From NCBI GenBank assembly GCA_017480495.1, contig JAFVAQ010000013.1, positions 1-45,330 on the forward strand: a stretch of DNA of 45,330 bases. The letters run 5' to 3'. Source of the stretch: Eubacterium sp. (GTDB lineage Bacteria > Bacillota > Clostridia > Lachnospirales > Lachnospiraceae). Shown here one piece after another: positions 1 to 8,415 of the stretch. The notes under the pieces were generated by a model. It was given only the letters and a program-made list of their open reading frames with translations, was not told the DNA's origin and searched no databases. Each line of letters starts with the position of its first letter. The first letter of the stretch is position 1. The position numbers and the translations under genes are program-made.

Positions 1-140
1 CCGCTTTGGATTAGTCTCAATGTTAGATTACTACACCGAAAGATGTGTTACTTGTTAAGTTGATTGAACCGCCGTGTACGGAACCGTACGCACGGTGGTG
101 TGAGAGGTCGGGAGATTAATTAATCTCCCTCCTACTCGAT
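1..140 (+). mobile_element. 3' end of a group II intron (domains V and VI)
   Basis: Positions 66-97 fold as a domain V hairpin: CCGCCGTG pairs with CACGGTGG, with a two-base CG bulge and a GTACG/CGTAC upper stem closed by a GAAC-type loop. Next comes the linker GTGAGAGGTC and a domain VI hairpin whose arms GGGAGATTAA and TTAATCTCCC form a perfect inverted repeat at 110-129. The tail CCTACTCGAT ends at 140, with an unpaired A (134) seven bases from the end, where a branch-point A is expected, and the AY 3' terminus usual for group II introns. The body and the reverse transcriptase lie outside the window. The 3' boundary is inferred from these rules and could be off by a few bases. Confidence 0.8.
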
Positions 141-193
141 TCGGATGCGTGGTTTTGGGGCGTTTCAATATATGAAAAAATAAGGATATTACC

Positions 194-2818
194 GTGGACA
201 GAGACGATATATATATTCTACATAAGAATGATAGAGAAAAGTTTATAGATGAATTTAATGCCTATTTAGATAACCATACAGAAGGTTATCTTCTTGTGCT
301 TACACCTTTAGATACATTTAAGAGAGAAAAACAGGGTGAAGTATATGAAAAGGAAATGGCAAAAAAGCTTGCAAAGCTTCTGGATGAGAATCCGGATGCA
401 GTGCTCGCTACTCCAAAGAAGTTATTTCAATTTCCAAATAGAATAACAGGCGTAATGTTTAGAGTTGATTCACTCGTAAAGCAGAACTTCCGTATCAAAG
501 AAGAGTATAAATTTAATTACGAGGCGGAATTTCTGCTTAGAGTTATAAAGAATAATTCTTATCTTATATGTCAGGATATAGAATATTTTCAGGGAGAACC
601 TGGAGACGGAAATTACAAAGAATTTGATGGTATATACGATAAGGATTGGTATATCCCGAACTTTGACAAGTTCCTTATTCCAATGCTGGAAGAGTATAAG
701 GCAGAAGGAGATATTCCATTTCTAGTTCAGTACTACGCAATGTATAATATCACATGCCGATTGGATGCCAACAAGAATAATAATAATCGTCATATCCTGG
801 ATGCTGAGACGATAGATGAGTTTCAAGAGAAGCTTAAGGCTGCTCTAGAATATATTGATGACGATATTATTATGAATGCCCATAGATTCCCGGTATATAA
901 GAGGGATTATCAGTATTCTAGGATGCTTCTTAGAATCAAATATGGAAATGATATCGAGGAATATACATCAGATACGTCGAAGCTTCTTTTGGAGGACTAC
1001 ACAGAAGAGGATTATCATCACTGTCAGATGATAGATGATGAGCATCTCTTTATAACGGTGGGCGGAGTGCCTGTTCATAGTAGCTACAGCCTTAGATGTA
1101 ATATTCAGTTTGTGGATTATAGAGAGGGGAACCTAGAGATAGATGGCTCGCTTCCTGATATATATGATAAGTCGCTCTTTAAGTACTATTTCAAGATAGC
1201 TGGAAAGAAGTTCGAAGTGGACTTCTGTGATAGATATTCATTAACAAAATATTTCGGAAGATCTGCCTATAAGAGATATCCCTTCCATGTAAGTATTCCA
1301 CTGGATCAGCTGATGCAGGAGTCGACAGGAGCAAAGCTTGATCTGGAGTTCTTTATTGAAAAGGATTCTAAGGAATATAGAGTGTGTTATCAATTTGACT
1401 CACATACCAGTAGACTGGCGGCATATCCAAAGAATAGCTATTGGCATTTTGGTAAGTATCTTGCTGTGAATAACATTTCCAAGACTAGTAATGGTTATCA
1501 GGTATCCGCTATCACTATAAAGAAATATAACTGGCCTTCCATGGCGGCAAAGGAAATAGGGCTTGGAGCGGAGCTGCTATTCTCCTTCCAGATGCATAGA
1601 TTTAGATTCTTCTTACTTCGAGCTGCATGGGTTGTTACAACGCCTTATTTTAAGAATAAGAATATTTGGATGTTCTTTGATAAGATATATAAGGGTGGAG
1701 ACTCGTCAGAGTATTTGTATAAATATGCTGCGGAGCAGCTGCAAAAGAAGAACTCTGGAGAGATACCTAAGGAGGAGGCAACTTGTTATCCGGACAAGCT
1801 TTACTATCTTGTGGATAAGAACAATTCGGATTATAAGAGACTCATTAGCGAGGGGTATACTCCACTGAAGAGAGGAAGCTTTCTTCATAGACTTATATTC
1901 CTAAATGCGAATATGATGATAGTTAGTAATTCTACGGTGTTCGCATTTAATGACTATTATATGGAGAATTCTAGATATATTAGGGGCATTCCTGATTTTC
2001 ATGTTGTATGTGTTCAGCATGGCCTGTCGGTTCAGAAGATAGCGCTGGCGCAGCAAAGACTTAGGGATAATACTAGACTTTATTTCTGTGCTTCTAAGTA
2101 CGAGATAGAGAATCTGTCACACCCTGTTTATGATTATCAAGGCTACGATGCGCTTAAGCTGACAGGTGTTCCTAGATATGATGGTCTGATTGATGAGGAT
2201 AAGAAACAGATTATGATCTCTCCAACCTGGAGAATGCAATCTGCAAAATTCGTTTCAAAGAATGAAGGCGTTGAGAGAGACTATAATCCGCTCTTTAAGG
2301 AGACTATATATTATCAGGTATATAATGGCTTGATAAATGATGAGAGACTAATTAATGCGGCTAAAGAATATGGTTATAGAATAGCTTATGTACTTCATCC
2401 TATTGTAAGTCCACAGGCAGAGGATTTTGATAAAAACGAATATGTAGATATCATTCCTTCAGTTGGGGATATGAGCTACGAGAAAATGTTCCGTGAGTCG
2501 AGTCTCATGGTGACAGACTACAGTGGTATCCAGTTTGATTTTGCTTATATGAGAAAACCGCTAGTTTATTATCATCCTGAAGAGCTAGAGGCTCATTACG
2601 AGGAAGGAACATTTCACTATGCTACAATGGCTTTTGGTGAAATAGTTAAGAAGAGGGATGAACTGGTCGAATTATTAATTGATTACATGAAAAATGGTTG
2701 CAAGATGAAGGAGGAATATAGAAGTAGAGCGGACGACTTTTATGAATTTAGTGACCATGAAAATTGCAAACGTATCTTTGATGAGATGGTTGAGTATCAA
2801 AGAAAGGTACTTGTGTGA
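194..2818 (+). CDS. CDP-glycerol glycerophosphotransferase-family protein with partial GT2 N-terminus
   Basis: The C-terminal half (about residues 480-870) matches the CDP-glycerol:poly(glycerophosphate) glycerophosphotransferase fold of TagB/TagF proteins. Marks are VCVQHGLSVQKIA with His near 609, GVPRYDGL, ISPTWR, and VTDYSGIQFDFAYMRKPLVYY near 773-793. Such enzymes add glycerol phosphate or ribitol phosphate units to teichoic acids or wall glycans on the inner membrane face. The first 130 residues resemble only the second half of a family-2 glycosyltransferase (FRVDSLVKQNF, YEAEFLLRVIKNNSYLICQ). The nucleotide-binding half is absent, and YLLVLTPLD stands where LDSDD is expected. The start is GTG at 194 after AAGGAT; an in-frame stop at 173 blocks extension upstream. 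The group II intron ends 53 bases before it. The sugar or polyol substrate cannot be told. Confidence 0.8.
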   Translation: MDRDDIYILHKNDREKFIDEFNAYLDNHTEGYLLVLTPLDTFKREKQGEVYEKEMAKKLAKLLDENPDAVLATPKKLFQFPNRITGVMFRVDSLVKQNFRIKEEYKFNYEAEFLLRVIKNNSYLICQDIEYFQGEPGDGNYKEFDGIYDKDWYIPNFDKFLIPMLEEYKAEGDIPFLVQYYAMYNITCRLDANKNNNNRHILDAETIDEFQEKLKAALEYIDDDIIMNAHRFPVYKRDYQYSRMLLRIKYGNDIEEYTSDTSKLLLEDYTEEDYHHCQMIDDEHLFITVGGVPVHSSYSLRCNIQFVDYREGNLEIDGSLPDIYDKSLFKYYFKIAGKKFEVDFCDRYSLTKYFGRSAYKRYPFHVSIPLDQLMQESTGAKLDLEFFIEKDSKEYRVCYQFDSHTSRLAAYPKNSYWHFGKYLAVNNISKTSNGYQVSAITIKKYNWPSMAAKEIGLGAELLFSFQMHRFRFFLLRAAWVVTTPYFKNKNIWMFFDKIYKGGDSSEYLYKYAAEQLQKKNSGEIPKEEATCYPDKLYYLVDKNNSDYKRLISEGYTPLKRGSFLHRLIFLNANMMIVSNSTVFAFNDYYMENSRYIRGIPDFHVVCVQHGLSVQKIALAQQRLRDNTRLYFCASKYEIENLSHPVYDYQGYDALKLTGVPRYDGLIDEDKKQIMISPTWRMQSAKFVSKNEGVERDYNPLFKETIYYQVYNGLINDERLINAAKEYGYRIAYVLHPIVSPQAEDFDKNEYVDIIPSVGDMSYEKMFRESSLMVTDYSGIQFDFAYMRKPLVYYHPEELEAHYEEGTFHYATMAFGEIVKKRDELVELLIDYMKNGCKMKEEYRSRADDFYEFSDHENCKRIFDEMVEYQRKVLV

Positions 2819-2852
2819 TAGATAGGAATAGGAGAATAGAAAGGGGTTATTG

Positions 2853-5800
2853 ATGAATACAGTTGACATGTGGAAGATTCTGAAAATTGAACCTACAAAG
2901 GATCAGGAGGCAATCGTAAATGCTTATCGAAGCAAGGTTGTAACGGTTAATCCCGAGGATGATGCAGAGGGCTTCATGCTTCTTCGTGAGGCTTTTGAAA
3001 TGGCAATGAAATTCGCCACTGAGGATGATGTTCTTGAGGATGGACAGGAAGTGTCTGACGAGAACAAAACTGAAGTTGACCTTCATATAGATAAGATGAA
3101 CGAGATATACAGAGATGTATTTAAGCGTAGAAATATAGAGCTTTGGAAAGAGTGGTTGGCAGATCCGCTATGCTCTGAGTTAGATACTGCTGATGCTGTT
3201 CGTGAGGCGTGTCTCGTATCTATAATGGGGCATTTCATGCTTCCTCATGAGGTATGGAAGCTTCTGGATGAGGCGTTCAACATAGTAAATGATAGAGATA
3301 TTCTGGTAGAGAAATTCCCGCCAGATTACCTTGATTATGTGACGTTTCAGATACAAAATGATAGCTTTGTAGATTATAAATATTTTGAGCCGAGAAGTGC
3401 TTTTGCAGAGCGCTACGAAAAGCTGCTCCCAGAGATTAAGATCGAGGGCGTTCCAGGTAAGCTTGAGCCTGAAAGCTATGATGTGCCAATAGATAGTTAT
3501 GTTCGTGGAGTTTCGTTCCTTCAGGGGCATGTTAATGCTGTGTTTCAGTTTAGATATGATATGGAGGCAGGAGAGGACGATGCCAAGGCGGAAGCTGAGG
3601 AAGGACTAAAAAGTGAAATGGACCTCTTCCGTAGTGTGCTAGAGTACCTGGAAAGCTTTGATCTGTGGCATCCAATAGAACTGGGCGCGCGTATGCGTAT
3701 GCTTGAGTTTCTAGACAGACTAGATGAGGCTGCGCTTATTGCTACAGCTGTTCTAAAAGACAATTTAGTTGAGGAGCATGTTTATACTCGATCTATTGCT
3801 GCTTATATGTTGCTTAAATATGCAAATGAGCAGGGCGCTTCTCTCACAGAGGAAGATAAGGCTAAATATAATGAACTTGCTGCTAGTGAACTGGCTAGAC
3901 TCGAGGAGCTGAAGTCAGAGTCTGCAATGTTTAGAATGGCAAAGAGCTATAAACAGCTTTTGGATAAGGAATACGAGGAGTCTAGTGATACTGTAATCTC
4001 TATCCTGGATGAGAATCAGAAGAACTATGAAGCTATGGTATTTCTTAAGGAGGAAAGCAGACTTACTATCGAGGATTATAGTGAGAAGGCTGAGGAGGGG
4101 ACAGCTACTCCTGATCAGATGATGGAGCTATGCTGGTCATATTTTAGAACAGAAGATATGGACAGTGTGCTTAAGTGGATAGGTACATTTGAGCCAACTG
4201 AAGAGAAGTCATTTTCTTATTGTACGCTTTATGCCAGATCGTATCTTGCAAAGGAAAGATATGAAGAGGCAGAACCTTATTCAGATGAGTGGCTACTAAG
4301 GCTTGAAGATCTGAAAAAACGTGATCAGGCAGGTGAGGAGCTCACTGAACGTGAGAAGGGACGACTGACTAGAAGTGCATTTTGCTATTATATGTACGCT
4401 CTTTGCAAGGATAAGCTTGGACGCGAAGATGTTGCAGAAAAGTATTACAGTATGGCTGTCGAAGATGCTAAGAAGGATAATAGAGACATTAATGAGAGAA
4501 TGTTCTACGAGGAGAACTACGGAAAGTTCCTCAAGGAAAGAGGCAGATATCAGGAGGCTATGGATGTATGGGATGACATGATCGGTGCTATCGATCATTG
4601 CGTGCCTGCTTATATTCATAGACAGGAAACTGCGCATGAGCTTAGAAATGCTCAACTCGTAATTGATGATTACTACAATATCATTAAGGACTTCCCTCAG
4701 TATGCAAATGCCTATGTTTACGCAGCTAGAGTGTTCTGTATCTATGAGCAGTATAGCGATGCTCAGTCTGTATTTGATAAGGCTGCAGAATATGAAATAA
4801 AGAGCGACAAGCTGGATGCTGTTAAGGCTAGAATGTATGAGAGACAGGGGGAGAATGAAGAGGCCGAGAAGATATATATTCAGATAGCAGAGAATATAGA
4901 GAAGGAAGAATCTGATATAGATGATCTGGTTGAATTCTATGCCGATATAGCTTCATTTTATATGAATGTCAGAAATGAAGAGGGCAAGAGAATAAAGCTT
5001 GATGTATCCAAAAACTATATGGAAAAGGGTATAAAGATTGATCCAAAGAATAAGAGGCTTCTATGGATAAAAACTGATTTGAACGAGTTTTCTGGTGAAA
5101 GTGCTGATCCTGTATATGAAGAAATGCTAGGACTCTTCCCAGATGATCCTCAGGTTTACTATGAATATGGTGAATACCTCAAGAGAAGTAGAAGAGATAA
5201 TGAAGCCTTTAAACAGTATAAGAAATGTCATGAATTAGATCCTCAGCATAGAGTTGTCTGCAATAGGATGATGGAAATTCTTGTGAACAGATATAATGAT
5301 GATGAGGATTGGGATGCATATGGCGAGGCGGTCAAATATGCTACTAAGCAGCTTGAGATAATAGACGATGATTATTATAGAATAGAGCGTGCCCTTCTTT
5401 ATCTGGATGGATATGAGCTAGATAAGGCTGAGGAGGATGCTCGTAAGGCGGTTGAGTTTAAAGAAGACAATACCTATGCCAATAATGCTGTTGGTCTCTG
5501 CATGCTCAAGAAACGTAATTATGATGAGGCGCTTAAGTGGTTTGGCAGAGCTATAGAGGTGATGGAACAGGGTGAAACACCAACTCCTTATATGAATATG
5601 GCTAAATGTCTTGAGTGCATGTCAGACTTTGAGAAGGCTATAGAATATGTTAATAAGTGCATAGAAATCTTTGGTAATACGCTCTCAAGAAGACAGACTC
5701 TTGCAAGACTGTATACAAGGACTAAGAATTATTTCGAGGCAACTAAGCTTTATGAGGAAATAGATGTTTATCTCAAGGAGCAGAGAGCAAATACTAATAA

Positions 5801-6629
5801 TAGATGGTACGATGTTAATATAGTGAAGAACTATATAAGACTTATTGGGCTGGGACATTTGGCAGGAAATGAATCTGAAGCTGATAGAAGAAGAAAGCAG
5901 ATGAATGAGTTCCTGGCGACAAACAGATATGATGATTTAACAGTTGATGTTCATGTAAAGGGTAATATTAGACAGGTGCATGCTGAGGTTTATAGAGCTC
6001 TGGCGGACTATTATCTAAATGATGAAAGAAACTATAAACTGTCAATTACATATTTTGAGAAATGTATCCGCTTCCATATTGAAGAGGGTAAGGGTTCTGT
6101 TATCAATATGAAGAGCAAGCTAGTGGGACTTGGCCGTAAGCCAAAGAATGCTTCGAAGATAGCTAGACCTGAAGATTTTGTTGATAGAAAAGCTCCTCTT
6201 CGTGAGCTGGGTGAGATGTATAGATACTTTGCTGGTGCTTGCTATGCATATGGCCTAAAGGAAGTGGCTGCTGAGCTCGGAGAAAGAGCTCTGGAATGCT
6301 ACAGACGTGGATATGGTGATATAGAGAGCTATGCTAGATTCCCGCAAAGCTCACCACTTAGAATAAGTGATCTGGGAATGATATATTTCTTCATGGGAAA
6401 AGGTGAGGAAGCCTTTAAGTATGTAGAAACCTGTAGTCAGATTCCGCCATGTGATTTTTGCAATTATAGTGAGTGTTATGATAAAATACTAGCGCAGGCG
6501 AGAATGGCTGAGCTTTCAGGAGATACTCCAAGAGCAATTGAGCTGTATAAGCTATCCAGAAAGCTATCAAATCATGATGTTGAAATCTATATGGCTCTTA
6601 GAGAATTAGCTGGAGTTGTGGAGGACTAG
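2853..6629 (+). CDS. J-like domain plus TPR protein, putative HscC partner
   Basis: This 1258-residue soluble protein begins with a J-domain-like segment (about residues 4-52: WKILKIEPTKD, AIVNAYRSKVV, FMLLREAFEMA). The HPD loop that triggers Hsp70 ATPase is replaced by NPEDD. The remainder is rich in TPR-type helical pairs, for example RYQEAMDVWDDMI, YANAYVYAARVFCIYEQYSDA, YELDKAEEDARKAVEF, and NYDEALKWFGRAIEV. A cysteine group (CDFCNYSEC) lies near residue 1200. No signal peptide or membrane span is visible. I chose ATG 2853, six bases after AAAGGGG, over the adjacent TTG at 2850. The stop is two bases before the hscC-like gene, so the two are almost certainly co-translated, pointing to a dedicated co-chaperone or client-binding scaffold. 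E. coli HscC works with unusual J proteins (DjlB, DjlC), which supports but does not prove this role. Confidence 0.75.
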   Translation: MNTVDMWKILKIEPTKDQEAIVNAYRSKVVTVNPEDDAEGFMLLREAFEMAMKFATEDDVLEDGQEVSDENKTEVDLHIDKMNEIYRDVFKRRNIELWKEWLADPLCSELDTADAVREACLVSIMGHFMLPHEVWKLLDEAFNIVNDRDILVEKFPPDYLDYVTFQIQNDSFVDYKYFEPRSAFAERYEKLLPEIKIEGVPGKLEPESYDVPIDSYVRGVSFLQGHVNAVFQFRYDMEAGEDDAKAEAEEGLKSEMDLFRSVLEYLESFDLWHPIELGARMRMLEFLDRLDEAALIATAVLKDNLVEEHVYTRSIAAYMLLKYANEQGASLTEEDKAKYNELAASELARLEELKSESAMFRMAKSYKQLLDKEYEESSDTVISILDENQKNYEAMVFLKEESRLTIEDYSEKAEEGTATPDQMMELCWSYFRTEDMDSVLKWIGTFEPTEEKSFSYCTLYARSYLAKERYEEAEPYSDEWLLRLEDLKKRDQAGEELTEREKGRLTRSAFCYYMYALCKDKLGREDVAEKYYSMAVEDAKKDNRDINERMFYEENYGKFLKERGRYQEAMDVWDDMIGAIDHCVPAYIHRQETAHELRNAQLVIDDYYNIIKDFPQYANAYVYAARVFCIYEQYSDAQSVFDKAAEYEIKSDKLDAVKARMYERQGENEEAEKIYIQIAENIEKEESDIDDLVEFYADIASFYMNVRNEEGKRIKLDVSKNYMEKGIKIDPKNKRLLWIKTDLNEFSGESADPVYEEMLGLFPDDPQVYYEYGEYLKRSRRDNEAFKQYKKCHELDPQHRVVCNRMMEILVNRYNDDEDWDAYGEAVKYATKQLEIIDDDYYRIERALLYLDGYELDKAEEDARKAVEFKEDNTYANNAVGLCMLKKRNYDEALKWFGRAIEVMEQGETPTPYMNMAKCLECMSDFEKAIEYVNKCIEIFGNTLSRRQTLARLYTRTKNYFEATKLYEEIDVYLKEQRANTNNRWYDVNIVKNYIRLIGLGHLAGNESEADRRRKQMNEFLATNRYDDLTVDVHVKGNIRQVHAEVYRALADYYLNDERNYKLSITYFEKCIRFHIEEGKGSVINMKSKLVGLGRKPKNASKIARPEDFVDRKAPLRELGEMYRYFAGACYAYGLKEVAAELGERALECYRRGYGDIESYARFPQSSPLRISDLGMIYFFMGKGEEAFKYVETCSQIPPCDFCNYSECYDKILAQARMAELSGDTPRAIELYKLSRKLSNHDVEIYMALRELAGVVED

Positions 6630-6631
6630 AA

Positions 6632-8323
6632 ATGATTATAGGAATTGACCTGGGAACCACGAATAGTCTCGTGGCGTACTATACGGATGAGGGTCCTAAG
6701 ATCATACCGAATAGACTGGGAGAGAGACTGACACCTTCAGTGGTCAGTATCGATGAAAATGAAACTGTATATGTTGGAAAAACAGCTCAGGAGAGAATGA
6801 GACTCTACCCAGAGTCTAGTGCGGCTGTTTTTAAAAGAGATATGGGAAGTGATAAGAAGTATAACCTTGCTGGTAAGGAATTTACCGCGGAGGAACTCTC
6901 ATCGTTGGTACTTCGTTCCCTTAAAGAGGACGCTGAGGAATTCCTCGGTGAGCCAGTTGAGGAAGCGGTTATAAGCGTGCCTGCATATTTTAATGATATG
7001 CGTAGAAAGGCTACTAAGAGAGCGGGAGAATTAGCAGGACTTAAGGTAGAGAGAATCATTAGTGAGCCAACAGCAGCAGCTATCGCTTACGGCCTTTATA
7101 ATGATGATAAACCTGCAAAGAATCTTGTGTTTGACCTAGGTGGTGGAACTCTGGATGTTTCGATTCTGGACTATTTTCCACCTATCCTTGAGGTTCGTGC
7201 TGTAGCTGGAGATAACTACCTGGGTGGAGAAGACTTCACTCAAGTTATTGAGGATATGTTCTATAAGAAGAATCCGGACATAGCTAAGGACGGGCTGACC
7301 TATAGAGAGGTTGCTCTGATTCATAAGGCAGCTGAACAGTGCAAGCTGGAGCTTTCTGATGATGGTTCATCAACCATGCGCTGTAAGGTGGGGGATAAGG
7401 AAGTAACTATGGAACTATCCTATGCAGACTATGACAAGGCCTGTGAGGAACTGTACGATAGAATAAGAGTGCCTGTTAAGAGGGCGCTTGGAGATGCTAA
7501 GCTTAAGCTTACAGATATTAATAAGATAGTTCTAGTAGGTGGTGGTACAAGACTTGCTGGTGTTAGAAGCTTTGTAAGTAAAATGTTCCATACATTTCCA
7601 GATACAAGCATAAATCCTGATGAAGCGGTTGCGCTTGGAGCGGCTATTCAGGCGGCTATGAAGGAAAGAAAGGAATCCATTAAAGAGGTTGTCCTCACAG
7701 ATGTATGTCCATTTACGCTTGGAACTGAGGTCGTTGTAGATCTTGGAAATGGCTTTAAGGAGAGTGGTCATTACTGTCCTATTATTGAAAGAAATACTAT
7801 CATTCCTGCAAGTAGAACTGATAGATTCTATACGATACATGATAATCAGTCAAAAATCAGTATTAGAGTTCTTCAGGGTGAAAGCAGACTTGCGGACAAT
7901 AACCTGGAGCTGGGTGTTCTAGAGATAGAAGTGCCACAGAGAAAGGCAGGAGATGAGTCTGTAGATGTTACTTATACATATGATATCAACTCAATCCTAG
8001 AGGTGGAAGCAAGAGTAATATCTACTGATAAGAAGTATCGAAAGATAATAAAAGGTCAGTATACTGAAATGACGGACGAAGAGATAGAAGAACGATTCAA
8101 GGAACTGGCATATCTGAAGGTTCCACCTAGAGAACAGGAAGCAAACAAACTCATCCTGCTTCGAGCTGAGAGACTATACGAAGAGGCTCTCGGAATTGAC
8201 CGTGAGGTTCTCGAGAATGAGGTTAGAAAGTTTGAACTTGCTCTTGGTTCGCAGGATAAAAGAATCATAGAGAAAGAACGTGAGAAGCTTAAAGAGTTCC
8301 TAGATAAGTGGGAGAATGAGTAG
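6632..8323 (+). CDS. hscC: Hsp70-family chaperone, HscC type
   Basis: This 563-residue Hsp70 has the ATPase motifs GIDLGTTNS (4-12), the KRDMG segment near 68, SEPTAAAIAYG (144-154), DLGGGTLD (168-175) and LVGGGTRL (301-308). The linker and start of the substrate domain are TDVCPFTLGTEV (356-367). Length and wording fit E. coli HscC (about 556 residues) better than DnaK (about 610-640): the phrases IPNRLGERLTPS, ELSSLVLRSLKEDAEEFL and SPIIERNT-like PIIERNTIIPASR recall HscC closely, and the lid is short. HscC proteins act as specialised rather than housekeeping Hsp70s. ATG 6632 follows the J/TPR stop by two bases. No GrpE or DnaJ gene lies nearby. Transcription probably ends at the hairpin 8329-8378. 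Confidence 0.9.
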   Translation: MIIGIDLGTTNSLVAYYTDEGPKIIPNRLGERLTPSVVSIDENETVYVGKTAQERMRLYPESSAAVFKRDMGSDKKYNLAGKEFTAEELSSLVLRSLKEDAEEFLGEPVEEAVISVPAYFNDMRRKATKRAGELAGLKVERIISEPTAAAIAYGLYNDDKPAKNLVFDLGGGTLDVSILDYFPPILEVRAVAGDNYLGGEDFTQVIEDMFYKKNPDIAKDGLTYREVALIHKAAEQCKLELSDDGSSTMRCKVGDKEVTMELSYADYDKACEELYDRIRVPVKRALGDAKLKLTDINKIVLVGGGTRLAGVRSFVSKMFHTFPDTSINPDEAVALGAAIQAAMKERKESIKEVVLTDVCPFTLGTEVVVDLGNGFKESGHYCPIIERNTIIPASRTDRFYTIHDNQSKISIRVLQGESRLADNNLELGVLEIEVPQRKAGDESVDVTYTYDINSILEVEARVISTDKKYRKIIKGQYTEMTDEEIEERFKELAYLKVPPREQEANKLILLRAERLYEEALGIDREVLENEVRKFELALGSQDKRIIEKEREKLKEFLDKWENE

Positions 8324-8328
8324 AATAA

Positions 8329-8378
8329 AAAAGGAAGTTTAAATCTGAGTGTATGATCTCAAATTTGAACTTCCTTTT
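8329..8378. terminator. Bidirectional Rho-independent terminator
   Basis: Arms at 8329-8349 and 8358-8378 (AAAAGGAAGTT... and ...AACTTCCTTTT) pair over about 20 bases with one mismatch and one G-T pair around an 8-base loop. T-rich sequence on one side and A-rich on the other let it serve both the hscC-like gene (+) and the autolysin gene (-), which converge here. Confidence 0.85.
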
Positions 8379-8415
8379 AGTTTGTCTTAAATATGTTTAT
8401 GAATCAGTGCTCGTC

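Noticed and set aside
2850-2852. TTG as the start of the J/TPR gene
   Set aside because: The adjacent ATG at 2853 has equally good spacing from AAAGGGG and is the stronger start codon.
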